DNA of 64,000 nt, taken from assembly GCA_963921355.3 (NCBI GenBank), contig OZ001190.1, positions 744,001 through 808,000 of the forward strand, in the 5' to 3' direction. The translations under genes and the position numbers were made by a program. The DNA comes from CAWUEZ02 sp963921355 (lineage in GTDB: Bacteria > Pseudomonadota > Alphaproteobacteria > Thalassobaculales > Thalassobaculaceae). Under the pieces are notes generated by a model. That model saw only the letters and a list, made by a program, of their open reading frames with translations, was not told the origin of the DNA and did not search any database. Below are positions 52,534 to 60,669 of this stretch, in pieces (position 1 is the stretch's first letter; every line of letters starts with the position of its first letter).

Positions 52534-53685
52534 ATGGCATTGCATTTCGATCGGGCGGAGTTTGACGACCGCCGGCACAAGACCCTGTCCGCCATGGCTG
52601 CGGCGGGGCTCGACGGGCTGCTCATGTTCCGCCAGGAGAGCATGTTCTGGCTGACCGGATACGACACGTTCGGTTTCTGTTTCTTTCAGTGCCTCTATCT
52701 CGGTGCCGATGGGCGACTTGTCCTGCTGACTCGCGCACCCGACCTGCGCCAGGCTCAGAACACCTCGCTGATCGAGGACATTCGGATCTGGGTCGACAGG
52801 GACGGGGCGACCCCGGCCGACGATCTGCGGGATCTCTTGGACTCGCTCGGCGCCCGCGGGCATCGTCTTGGGGTCGAGTATGACGCCTACGGGCTCAATG
52901 CCCGCAACGGCAAGCGCCTGGACGCCGCCCTGGATGGCTTTGTCCGCCTCGAAGACAGCTCCGAAGTTGTCTCGTCCCTGCGCCTCGTTAAGTCCCCGGC
53001 CGAACTCGCTTATGTCAGGCGGGCGGCCGAACTTGCCGACGATGCGTTGCGCGAGGCTCATCGCCTTACCGGTCCGGGCGTCGACGAGGGCGAGATCCTG
53101 GCGGCGATGCAGGGTGCTGTTTTCAAAGGCGGCGGCGACTACCCGGGGAACGAGTTCATCATCGGCTCGGGTGGTGACGCGCTGCTCTGCCGCTATTTCT
53201 CTGGCCGCAAAACACTGCAGAACAAGGATCAACTGACTTTGGAGTTTGCCGGGGCCTACCGGCACTACCACGCGTGTTTGATGCGGACGATTCCGGTCGG
53301 CCCGGTTCCCGATCACCAGCACCGCATGTTCGATGCCTGCGTCGAGGCCCTCCAGGCGTGCAAGGACGCGCTGCGTCCGGGGCGGCCAATCGGCGAGGTA
53401 TTCGACGCCCATGCCCGGGTGATGGATGCCCGCGGGATGCGCCACGCTAGGCTCAACGCCTGTGGCTATTCGCTGGGAGCGGTGTTCGCGCCGATCTGGA
53501 TGGACTATCCGATGTTCTATCACGGCAATCCGGTCGCGGCGGCTCCCGGCATGGTTTTCTTTCTGCACATGATTCTGGTGGACAGCGAGGCCCAGCTGGC
53601 GATGACCTTGGGGGAGACCGTCATCGTTGCCGACGGCGAGCCCGAGCGGCTTTCCACAATGCCGCTGGAACTCGTTGCCAAGTAG
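52534..53685 (+). CDS. M24-family protein lacking the usual metal ligands (creatinase/ectoine-hydrolase-like)
   Basis: 383 residues: an N-terminal creatinase-type domain (LDGLLMFRQESMFWLTGYDT) and a C-terminal pita-bread fold from about residue 150 (VKSPAELAYVRRAAELADDA). In Xaa-Pro peptidases the two Asp ligands lie in DxGxxxxGYxxDxTRT; here the region is LEFAGAYRHYHACLMRTI. The GxGH histidine is replaced in NACGYSLG. The two-metal centre therefore seems absent, as in creatinase and the DoeA ectoine-hydrolase group, which it resembles. Substrate unproven. Confidence 0.72.
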   Translation: MALHFDRAEFDDRRHKTLSAMAAAGLDGLLMFRQESMFWLTGYDTFGFCFFQCLYLGADGRLVLLTRAPDLRQAQNTSLIEDIRIWVDRDGATPADDLRDLLDSLGARGHRLGVEYDAYGLNARNGKRLDAALDGFVRLEDSSEVVSSLRLVKSPAELAYVRRAAELADDALREAHRLTGPGVDEGEILAAMQGAVFKGGGDYPGNEFIIGSGGDALLCRYFSGRKTLQNKDQLTLEFAGAYRHYHACLMRTIPVGPVPDHQHRMFDACVEALQACKDALRPGRPIGEVFDAHARVMDARGMRHARLNACGYSLGAVFAPIWMDYPMFYHGNPVAAAPGMVFFLHMILVDSEAQLAMTLGETVIVADGEPERLSTMPLELVAK

Positions 53686-53708
53686 CGCTGGTTTGGTCAT
53701 ATCGAGGG

Positions 53709-53774
53709 ATGCCGCATCTCTGGATCTTTCTGGCCTTCCTCTTGCTCGGACTGCTGGTGAGTTGCATCGCTTGA
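53709..53774 (+). CDS. Possible 21-residue hydrophobic peptide coupled to the lipoprotein gene
   Basis: ATG at 53709 to TGA at 53774. The peptide is a single hydrophobic run (FLAFLLLGLLV) after MPHLWI. Its stop overlaps the TTG start of the next gene in the sequence TTGA, the classic coupling geometry. A purine-rich stretch precedes the ATG but is too close to be a good ribosome site. It may be a coupling leader rather than a functional protein. Confidence 0.3.
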   Translation: MPHLWIFLAFLLLGLLVSCIA

Positions 53775-54613
53775 ACACGCTTCGGAATCCGCTGGCCGCT
53801 GCCGTGCTGCTCGTGTCGCTGGCTCTGGCGACGGCGGGTTGCGGACAATTGCCGCAGCCCTTTGCCAAGGACCACGCCGATCTCCGGCGGGCCTCGTTTC
53901 TGATCGCGCCGGCGACCGAAGGTGTCATGGTGTGGCCGATCATCGGCGTCGACGACGAGACCGCGGATTTGCTGACCGAGATGACAGTCGAGGCACTGCA
54001 AAAGCGCGGGGTCGCCGCGAGTTCCAAGGCGTCGAACCGGTCCAGTCTGATTCTGACCAGTGCCGGGCATCGGTTGCCGTCCGGCGCTCTCGAGGTGACA
54101 TGGACGCTCAGCCGTCCGGACGGTGTCATCGTCGGAGAGCGTGTTGACGCAATCGCCAACGATGATCGTTTCGCCGAGTCGATCGCCTCGGTGGCGGCCT
54201 GGGTGATACCGGAACCGGTGGTGCCCGGGCCGCCGGAAGACCAGATTGCGGTGACCGTCTTCGGGGTCGGCGGTGCCCCCGGCAACGGCAACGACCTTCT
54301 GTTCCGGGCGATCGGACAGGCCCTGGATCGCGCCGATGTCCTGGTCACCGGAGACCTGCCGCCGGACGGCCACGCGATTCAGGGCGAGGTCACGGTCGAG
54401 CGCCTGGAGTCTGGCATGGACCTGGTGTCTGTCGCCTGGGTGGTGATGGACGCTCAGGGCCGGGAACTCGGCACCGTGGACCAACAGAACACCGTTCCGC
54501 CGGGCTATCTCGATCGGAACTGGGGGCCCGTTGCGTTGCCGATCGCGACCGCCGCCGTCGACGGTGTCCTGGATCTGATCGAACGCACCCGACAGAACCA
54601 GGCGGCCCGCTAA
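53771..54613 (+). CDS. Lipoprotein of unknown function
   Basis: 280 residues from the TTG at 53771, which has GGTGAG nine bases upstream; the longer frame from 53627 overlaps the M24 gene. The N-terminus is a lipoprotein signal (LLVSLALATAGCGQLPQPF) with lipobox ATAGC. The rest is two alpha/beta domains: ASFLIAPATEGVMVWPIIGV with a later VTWTLSRPDGVIVGER, and AVTVFGVGGAPGNGNDLLF with VAWVVMDAQGRELGTVDQQN. No family is recognised. It is likely anchored in the outer membrane. Confidence 0.65.
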   Translation: MNTLRNPLAAAVLLVSLALATAGCGQLPQPFAKDHADLRRASFLIAPATEGVMVWPIIGVDDETADLLTEMTVEALQKRGVAASSKASNRSSLILTSAGHRLPSGALEVTWTLSRPDGVIVGERVDAIANDDRFAESIASVAAWVIPEPVVPGPPEDQIAVTVFGVGGAPGNGNDLLFRAIGQALDRADVLVTGDLPPDGHAIQGEVTVERLESGMDLVSVAWVVMDAQGRELGTVDQQNTVPPGYLDRNWGPVALPIATAAVDGVLDLIERTRQNQAAR

Positions 54614-54781
54614 AGACCTCGGGAGATCCCGCCAGGCACCTCTTTGAGTGGTTTCGTTGTGCGGCGCACAATTCGTTTGACAGTCCGGTAGCCGCGCGTC
54701 ATTTAGACGCGGTAATTGTGCGGTGCAGCAAACGACCGCTGCGTGGAGCCGGATGTCCAGCCGGACGAGAGGAGACAAGAA

Positions 54782-55213
54782 ATGACCGAATTCAAAAACC
54801 CGTTCATGGATTTCGACGTCCAGAAGATGATGGGCGAGTTCAAGGTTCCGAACTTCGACGTTGACGGCATTGTTGCCGCCCACAAGAGGAATTTCGACGC
54901 GATTGCGCAGGCCAACCAGGTCGCGGCCGAGGGTTTCCAGGCCATCATGAAGCGGCAGGCTGAGATCGCTCAGCAGGCGGTCGCCGAGGTTCAGGGCACC
55001 CTGCAGACGATGGGCACCCAGGGCGCGCCGGAAGAGAAGGTGGCCCAGCAGGCCGACATCGCGAAGAAGACGCTGGAACAGGCCCTGTCGAACCTGAAGG
55101 AACTGCAGGAGATGGTGGCGAAGTCGAACGCCGAGGCGTCGAACATCATCAACAAGCGGATCATGGAATCCCTCGACGAAGTGAAGACCGCCGTCGAGAA
55201 GACCAAGAAGTAA
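54782..55213 (+). CDS. Phasin-family protein
   Basis: 143 residues from ATG 54782, with AGGAG upstream. MDFDVQKMMGEFKVPNFDVD and IAQANQVAAEGFQAIMKRQA match the Phasin_2 family. The rest is one long amphipathic coiled coil without cysteine. Phasins coat polyhydroxyalkanoate granules, but some members act as general granule or membrane proteins. No PHA synthase gene is in the window. A strong terminator follows. Confidence 0.85.
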   Translation: MTEFKNPFMDFDVQKMMGEFKVPNFDVDGIVAAHKRNFDAIAQANQVAAEGFQAIMKRQAEIAQQAVAEVQGTLQTMGTQGAPEEKVAQQADIAKKTLEQALSNLKELQEMVAKSNAEASNIINKRIMESLDEVKTAVEKTKK

Positions 55214-55237
55214 CACTCGTCCCTGACGGGGACAGAA

Positions 55238-55277
55238 CAAAGGGCCGTCCGGGCATCCGGGCGGCCCTTTGCGTTTT
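55238..55277 (+). terminator. Rho-independent terminator after the phasin gene
   Basis: Stem AAAGGGCCGTCCGGG-CAT-CCGGGCGGCCCTTT with a T-rich tail (GCGTTTT), 25 bases after the stop. Confidence 0.85.
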
Positions 55278-55363
55278 CCGGCTCAGCTTGTCCACGGCGC
55301 GTACGGCGTGTTAGGCGCCTGAGCACGTTGACCGAGCCCGGGCACCAACAGCGGAGCAGCATC

Positions 55364-55717
55364 ATGACCGACGAAATCGCACCCGAGATCACCTTCGACG
55401 ACTTCATGAAGGTCGACATTCGGGTCGGCACCGTCGTCGACGCGCAGCCGTTTCCCGAAGCCCGCAAACCGGCCTTCAAACTTTGGATCGACTTCGGGTC
55501 CGATCTCGGCGTGAAGAAGACATCGGCACAGATCACCACCCACTATTCGCCGGATTCCCTGAAGGGCCGCCAGGTGGCGGCGGTGGTCAACTTCACGCCG
55601 CGCCAGATCGGACCGTTCATGAGCGAAGTGCTGACTCTCGGCTTCGCCGATCCGGACGGCGCCGTTGTTCTGATCGCCCCCGACCTGACGGTCCCGAACG
55701 GCGCGCGGCTGCACTGA
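55364..55717 (+). CDS. csaA: tRNA-binding protein CsaA
   Basis: 117 residues from ATG 55364 (GGAG nine bases upstream). Single OB-fold of the EMAP/tRNA-binding type: FMKVDIRVGTVVDAQPFPEA, KPAFKLWIDFGSDLGVKKTS and SEVLTLGFADPDGAVVLIAP. CsaA binds tRNA and has been linked to chaperone activity in protein export. Length and motifs match the family closely. Confidence 0.9.
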   Translation: MTDEIAPEITFDDFMKVDIRVGTVVDAQPFPEARKPAFKLWIDFGSDLGVKKTSAQITTHYSPDSLKGRQVAAVVNFTPRQIGPFMSEVLTLGFADPDGAVVLIAPDLTVPNGARLH

Positions 55718-55745
55718 CCGGCGCGCCGCTGCACCGCCCAGGGTT

Positions 55746-55785
55746 CAAAAGCACGACCGCCCCTCCGGAAGTCCGAAGGGGCGGC
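55746..55785 (-). terminator. Rho-independent terminator after the chemoreceptor gene
   Basis: On the minus strand CCGCCCCTTCGG-ACTT-CCGGAGGGGCGG forms a 12-bp stem with one G-U pair, followed by TCGTGCTTTT. It begins 26 bases after the stop of the chemoreceptor. Confidence 0.75.
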
Positions 55786-55810
55786 CGGTGTTCGGCATGT
55801 TGAGAAGGCG

Positions 55811-57091
55811 TCAGGCGGCCCGGACCCGATCAAGGAAGCCGCCGACCTCACCCTGGAGCTTCGACATGGCGTCGGACAGGCTGCGACAGGTGTCGAGCAC
55901 CTCCGTCGCCGTGTTGCCGGTGGTGTTGGACGCCTCGCTGACATCGGCGATCCCGCTGGATACGGTCGAGGTGCCCTGAGCGGCTTCCTGGGTGTTGCGC
56001 GCGATCTCGGTCGTCGTCGCGGTCTGTTCTTCGACGGCGGCGGCGATGGTTGCGTTCATCTCGTCCAGTTCTGAAACACCGGTAGCGATCGTTTCGATGG
56101 CAGTCACGGCTTCGCCGCTGGCTTCCTGCATCTGGTCGATCTGCTGGCGGATTTCCTCCGTCGCCTTGCCGGTCTGATCGGCCAGGCTCTTCACCTCGGT
56201 CGCCACGACGGCGAAGCCCTTGCCGGCTTCACCGGCGCGGGCGGCCTCGATGGTCGCGTTCAGGGCCAGCAGGTTGGTCTGCTCGGCGATGTCCTGGATC
56301 AGCGTGATGACGTCGCCGATCTTGCGCGATGCTTCGGCGAGCGCGGTGATCCGTGCATTGCCGCGGATGGCCTCTTCACTCGACTTGCGGGCCATTTCGG
56401 CGGCTCGTGCCACCTGGCTGCCGATCTCGCCGGTCGAGGCGGCAAGCTCTTCCGCCGCTGCGGAGACGGCCTGGACGTTCGAGCTCGACTGCTGGGAGGC
56501 TTCGGATACGCCGGAGGCCTGGCTCACGGCGGTCCGCGACGCGTCGGCCATGACTTCGGCCCGCTCGCGCACGCCGGTGACCTGGGTTGTCAGCGAGGCC
56601 ACGACCTTGCCGACCGAGGACTCGAAGCCGTTGGCGAGTTCTTCCATCGCCCGGCGCTTCTCCTCGGCGGCCCGTCGGTCGGCCTCGACCTTCTCCTGCT
56701 CCAGGCCGCGGACACGCTCGGCGTTCTCCTTGAACACCTGCACCGTCCGGGCCATGTCGGCGATCTCATCGGAGCGGTCGCGGCCGGGGATCTCGGTGTC
56801 GAGATCGTCGGCGGCCAGACGCTCCATCGCCTGGGTCATCGACCGGATCGGCGTCGCGATGCTGCGCCCGATCAAAACGGCCAGCAGAACGGCCACCAGG
56901 GCGGCGCCGATCGTTGCCGCGATCATCAGCGTGTTGGCGAGCGTCTGGTCGGCCTTGCGCGCCTCCAGCGAGGTGGCGACCGAAGCGGTCACCTGATCGG
57001 AGACCGAAAGGGCGGACGCGGCCATGGCGTCGGAGGCAGCCGTGCGGGCGTTCAGGGACTCGACGAGAGCTGCGAAGGCGGCCTCCTTCAC
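55811..57091 (-). CDS. Chemoreceptor, C-terminal half (HAMP and methyl-accepting signalling domains)
   Basis: 426 codons from the GTG after the amber codon. The end of the sensor is followed by membrane helix two (TLMIAATIGAALVAVLLAVL), a HAMP domain (IGRSIATPIRSMTQAMERLA), and a full methyl-accepting domain. The signalling tip is DIAEQTNLLALNATIEAARA-GEAGKGFAVVATEVKSLA. Whole gene length would be 789 codons. Alone, this half would lack its first membrane helix and most of the sensor. No che genes lie in the window, so the array it joins is elsewhere. Confidence 0.85.
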   Translation of the reverse strand: MKEAAFAALVESLNARTAASDAMAASALSVSDQVTASVATSLEARKADQTLANTLMIAATIGAALVAVLLAVLIGRSIATPIRSMTQAMERLAADDLDTEIPGRDRSDEIADMARTVQVFKENAERVRGLEQEKVEADRRAAEEKRRAMEELANGFESSVGKVVASLTTQVTGVRERAEVMADASRTAVSQASGVSEASQQSSSNVQAVSAAAEELAASTGEIGSQVARAAEMARKSSEEAIRGNARITALAEASRKIGDVITLIQDIAEQTNLLALNATIEAARAGEAGKGFAVVATEVKSLADQTGKATEEIRQQIDQMQEASGEAVTAIETIATGVSELDEMNATIAAAVEEQTATTTEIARNTQEAAQGTSTVSSGIADVSEASNTTGNTATEVLDTCRSLSDAMSKLQGEVGGFLDRVRAA

Positions 57092-58177
57092 CTACATAAG
57101 GGACGTCAGCTTTCCGAGGCTTTCGTCATCGGGAATGGCGTTGGACAGTGTCGCCAGAACGGTCTGAGCCTCACCAAGAGCCGCCTGGAAGGCCGCGACG
57201 GCCTTGGGGTCAGCGTCGCTGCCGAGCACGTTCGCGAGGTCGGCTTCCATCTGTCCGACGGCGATCAGCAGCGCACCTGCCTGCTCGGAGATCATGGCGG
57301 CGCGCTGGGCCTCGGCAACCGCCTGATCGGCAGCCGCGGTGGCCTCGTCGTAAGCTTTCGCTTGTTTACGTTCCAGAGCGTTGCCGAAGGCGCCGATGCG
57401 CTTCGAGTTGGCCGCCAGAGCTTTCTGGGGTTCGCTGGTATCGCCGAAGGTGGCAACCGCCTCGGCCATTTCTTCGAAGGCGGAGCGGTACTTGCCGACG
57501 GACTGGGCGAGCAGCCCGACGGCCTTCTCGTCGTCGGTTCCTTTGGTTGCGCGCTTCAGCTTCACGGCGGTCAGGAACATAGTCTTCATGGCGTCGCGGA
57601 CCGGCTCCGCGTCTTCGGCGGCGCGGGTCCGCAGGAACACGGCCTCGTCCCGGCGCGCGGTCAGTGTCGCGCGGATGAGGTTCTCGATCAGCTTGCCAAC
57701 CTCGCTGCGCTTTGCCTGAACGTCGAGCGCGGCCGTGCGCTCGGCTTGAAGCTCGGCGCCTCGCTGGTCCTGGAAGGTTCGGATCTCTTTGACGACAGCG
57801 CTCAGCTGTCTGCTGCTGAGTTTGCTGCGCGTGGTCTGCTTCTTTGCGTCTTCGCCGGCGGCGACGAGTTCGCCGAAGGCTCCCTCCAGGGTGGCGATGG
57901 TCGCGGCGGTCTCCTCCTGGCCGATGGCCATGGCCAGGTCGCGCGCCTCGGTCAGGCGGCTGGTGACCTCGGTCTGATAGACACCATCCCCATGGGCCTG
58001 GAACCGGGCGGCGGAAAGCTGGGCGTTCTGGACCAGCTGGTTCACGCTCGAGACACGGTCCGCGCTGGCCACCTGGTTGGAATAGCGGTCGAGGCCGAGC
58101 CATCCGGTGGTCCCCAAGACCAGCGTGATGCCCACCATCCCGGCGAAACCTGCGGCAATCCGCGTCGAGATCTTCAT
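57092..58177 (-). CDS. Chemoreceptor, N-terminal half (ends at an in-frame amber codon)
   Basis: 361 codons: a membrane helix (IAAGFAGMVGITLVLGTTGW), then about 300 residues of all-helical periplasmic sensor. The sensor is rich in Ala, Glu and Lys, of the long two-module helical-bundle type seen in HBM-class receptors. It stops at TAG (57092-57094). The next codon is GTG in the same frame, and the downstream part continues the sensor helix and reaches the second membrane helix, so this is one gene. The ATG at 58177 opens after an AT-rich 267-base gap shared with the divergent secreted-protein gene. Confidence 0.8.
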   Translation of the reverse strand: MKISTRIAAGFAGMVGITLVLGTTGWLGLDRYSNQVASADRVSSVNQLVQNAQLSAARFQAHGDGVYQTEVTSRLTEARDLAMAIGQEETAATIATLEGAFGELVAAGEDAKKQTTRSKLSSRQLSAVVKEIRTFQDQRGAELQAERTAALDVQAKRSEVGKLIENLIRATLTARRDEAVFLRTRAAEDAEPVRDAMKTMFLTAVKLKRATKGTDDEKAVGLLAQSVGKYRSAFEEMAEAVATFGDTSEPQKALAANSKRIGAFGNALERKQAKAYDEATAAADQAVAEAQRAAMISEQAGALLIAVGQMEADLANVLGSDADPKAVAAFQAALGEAQTVLATLSNAIPDDESLGKLTSLM

Positions 58178-58444
58178 GGTGTTTCCCCCTCGGAGCGATG
58201 TGTCTGTGCCGGGGTTTATAGGTAATTGGTAAAAAAACTATGTAGCTCGAAGTTATCGGCTACGTAAAACTGCTTAAGTGAAGTTTCTTAAAAGTAATTT
58301 GGGATTTATATTGGATTTTATGAAAACGGTTTCTTGCGGTTTGGTAACTATTGTTTAAGTATTCCAGGTCATTTCTCTCATCGTTTCGTGGAACCGGCGC
58401 ATGGACACCGTAGTCTTGCCGGATGGAGAGGAGTCCGAAGTACC

Positions 58445-59029
58445 ATGTACAAAGCAGTCAAGATGACCGTTCTGGCCGTCGCCGCGTCGGCCCTCATGGC
58501 GGGTTCCGCCGCCGCCAACGATTTCGCCCCGCAGATCACCGAGGTGATCAACAGCCAGGTCAAGCCGTGGCTGAGCGATCCGGCGATCGTCGAAGCCATC
58601 AAGGCGCAGAACGCTGAAACCGCCGGCCTGGGTGAGGGCGATATCGACGCTCTCGACAAGCAGTGGCGCGCCGAAGCCAAGTCGGGCAGCGGCCCGCTGG
58701 TCGACAAGGTTCTCTCCAACAGCGTTTCCGCGCTGCTGAAGTCCAAGAAGGACGAGGCCGGCGGCCTGTTCTCCGAGATCTTCATCATGGACGCCAAGGG
58801 CCTGAATGTCGGCCAGAGCGACGTCACCTCCGACTACATGCAGGGCGACGAAGCCAAGTGGAAGAAGACCTACGCGACCGGCCCGGACGCCGTGTTCATC
58901 GATGAGGTTGAGTTCGATGACTCGAGCCAGCAGTTCCAGAGCCAGGCCAACCTGACGATCGTCGACCCGGCGACCGGCAAGGCGATCGGCGCGATCACCG
59001 TCGGCGTCAATGTCGAGCAGCTTCCGTAA
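58445..59029 (+). CDS. Secreted cache-like periplasmic protein
   Basis: 194 residues from the ATG at 58445, with GGAGAGGAG upstream. The signal peptide (VLAVAASALMAGSAAA) is followed by a single domain. VINSQVKPWLSDPAIVEAIK, LFSEIFIMDAKGLNVGQSDV and AVFIDEVEFDDSSQQFQSQ show the helix-then-strand layout of a single Cache/PDC domain without a membrane anchor. It is divergent from the chemoreceptor gene and could present a ligand to it or act alone. A terminator follows. Confidence 0.65.
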   Translation: MYKAVKMTVLAVAASALMAGSAAANDFAPQITEVINSQVKPWLSDPAIVEAIKAQNAETAGLGEGDIDALDKQWRAEAKSGSGPLVDKVLSNSVSALLKSKKDEAGGLFSEIFIMDAKGLNVGQSDVTSDYMQGDEAKWKKTYATGPDAVFIDEVEFDDSSQQFQSQANLTIVDPATGKAIGAITVGVNVEQLP

Positions 59030-59057
59030 CCGGTCCCCCCGGTTCGGAACACCAGGG

Positions 59058-59089
59058 CGGGCCGGTCTCTGACCGGCCCGTTCTCTTTT
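59058..59089 (+). terminator. Rho-independent terminator
   Basis: Perfect 10-bp stem CGGGCCGGTC-TCT-GACCGGCCCG followed by TTCTCTTTT, 29 bases after the stop of the secreted-protein gene. Confidence 0.88.
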
Positions 59090-59201
59090 GCTCGGAACGC
59101 CGCGATTTACCGGTACAGCGGCTTGCGCTGTCGGGGTCAGAAGCGTAGCTTGGCCGGCGGTTTTCGAACCGCCGATTTCTCTGCTTTTTCCGGGGGTAAT
59201 G

Positions 59202-60404
59202 ATGGGCATCCTTGCCGAGCGGCTGAGCCGCGTCAAACCGTCACCGACGATCGCCGTCAGCACCAAGGCCCGCGACCTGAAGGCGGCCGGCCATGACGTC
59301 ATCGGGCTTGGCGCCGGTGAACCGGATTTCGACACCCCCGACCACATCAAGGCGGCCGCCAAGGCGGCGATTGATGCCGGTGATACCAAGTACACGGCGG
59401 TCGGCGGGACGGCGGAACTGAAGGACGCGATCTGCCAGAAGTTCAAACGCGACAACGGCCTCGACTACAAGCCCACCGAGGTGGTGGTGGGCACCGGCGG
59501 CAAGCAGGTCCTGTACAACGCCTTCATGGCGACTCTGGACCCGGGCGACGAGGTCATCATTCCGGCGCCCTTCTGGGTCAGCTATCCGGACATGGCGATC
59601 CTTGCCGAAGGCACGCCGGTGATCGTCGACTGCCCGCAGGAAACCGGCTTCAAGCTGCAGCCCGACGCGCTGGAGAAGGCGATCACGGCGAAGACCAAGT
59701 GGTTGATCCTGAATTCGCCGTCGAACCCGACCGGTGCCGGGTACACCCGCGCGGACATGAAGAAGATCACCGATGTGCTGCTGCGCCACCCGCATGTCTG
59801 GGTGATGACCGACGACATGTATGAGCATCTTGTCTACGACGATTTCGAGTTCTGTACGCCGGCTGAGGTCGAGCCCGCCCTGAAGGACCGCACGCTCACG
59901 GTAAACGGGGTCTCGAAAGCCTATTGCATGACCGGCTGGCGGATCGGGTACGCCGGCGGTCCGGCGAACCTCATCAAGGCGATGACCGACATCCAGTCCC
60001 AGTCGACCTCGAATCCGTCCTCGATCAGCCAGGCCGCCTCGGTCGCGGCCCTGAACGGTGACCACGGCTTCATCGCCGAGAACAACAAGGTGTTCAAAGA
60101 GCGTCGCGACCTTGTGGTGTCGATGCTGAACCAGGCCAAAGGGATCGACTGCCCGACGCCGGAAGGGGCGTTCTACGTCTATCCGTCGGTCAAGGGCTGC
60201 ATCGGAAAGTCCACGCCCGACGGCAAGGTGATCGACAGCGATGGGGCGTTCGTGACGGCGCTGCTGGAAAGCGAAGGCGTGGCGGCGGTGCAGGGCGAGG
60301 CCTTCGGGCTGTCGCCGCATTTCCGCATCTCCTACGCCACGTCCACCGAGCTGCTGGAGGAAGCCTGCCGCCGCATCCAGCGGTTCTGCGGCAGCCTGAC
60401 CTGA
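59202..60404 (+). CDS. Aspartate/prephenate-type aminotransferase (class I)
   Basis: 400 residues. Motifs are VIGLGAGEPDFDTPDHIKAA, YTAVGGTAELKDAI, LNSPSNPTGAGYTRADM, and the PLP lysine in VNGVSKAYCMTGWRIGY, followed by a conserved substrate arginine in HFRISYATS. This is the Ib-subgroup aspartate aminotransferase common in Alphaproteobacteria, some of which also transaminate prephenate. Adjacent ATG codons at 59199 and 59202 could both start; the second has the better spacing from GGGGG. Confidence 0.9.
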   Translation: MGILAERLSRVKPSPTIAVSTKARDLKAAGHDVIGLGAGEPDFDTPDHIKAAAKAAIDAGDTKYTAVGGTAELKDAICQKFKRDNGLDYKPTEVVVGTGGKQVLYNAFMATLDPGDEVIIPAPFWVSYPDMAILAEGTPVIVDCPQETGFKLQPDALEKAITAKTKWLILNSPSNPTGAGYTRADMKKITDVLLRHPHVWVMTDDMYEHLVYDDFEFCTPAEVEPALKDRTLTVNGVSKAYCMTGWRIGYAGGPANLIKAMTDIQSQSTSNPSSISQAASVAALNGDHGFIAENNKVFKERRDLVVSMLNQAKGIDCPTPEGAFYVYPSVKGCIGKSTPDGKVIDSDGAFVTALLESEGVAAVQGEAFGLSPHFRISYATSTELLEEACRRIQRFCGSLT

Positions 60405-60434
60405 CGGCGTTCGATCTCTATCCCGTCATCCTCG

Positions 60435-60462
60435 ACGGCCCCGCTTCGGCGGGGCCGTATCG
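60435..60462 (+). terminator. Hairpin after the aminotransferase gene
   Basis: Perfect 10-bp stem ACGGCCCCGC-TTCG-GCGGGGCCGT with a stable tetraloop, 31 bases after the stop. There is no strong T run. Confidence 0.6.
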
Positions 60463-60669
60463 ATTCATGGCCCGGCAAGATTCGTTGGCTGGTGGCGTGA
60501 ATCGGCTTGCCACCTCAGCTTGCGGCGTCCGAAGATACCCGCCTAACGCCGGTCGTCCCGGCGTGCGCCAACGGGCCCTCGGGGCGACCACGGGCACATG
60601 CGACCCGGGACGCCCCCACTCGAACCTGGGGGAACTCAACGATCCCGGGCCAACGAGTGGGAGGCTACG

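Noticed and set aside
52459..54348. Minus-strand frame of 629 codons
   Set aside because: It is antisense to the M24 gene and the lipoprotein gene, with no recognisable domain.
58255..58300. CtrA site (TTAA-N7-TTAA) upstream of the chemoreceptor
   Set aside because: The TTAA pair there is spaced by 10 bases, not 7.
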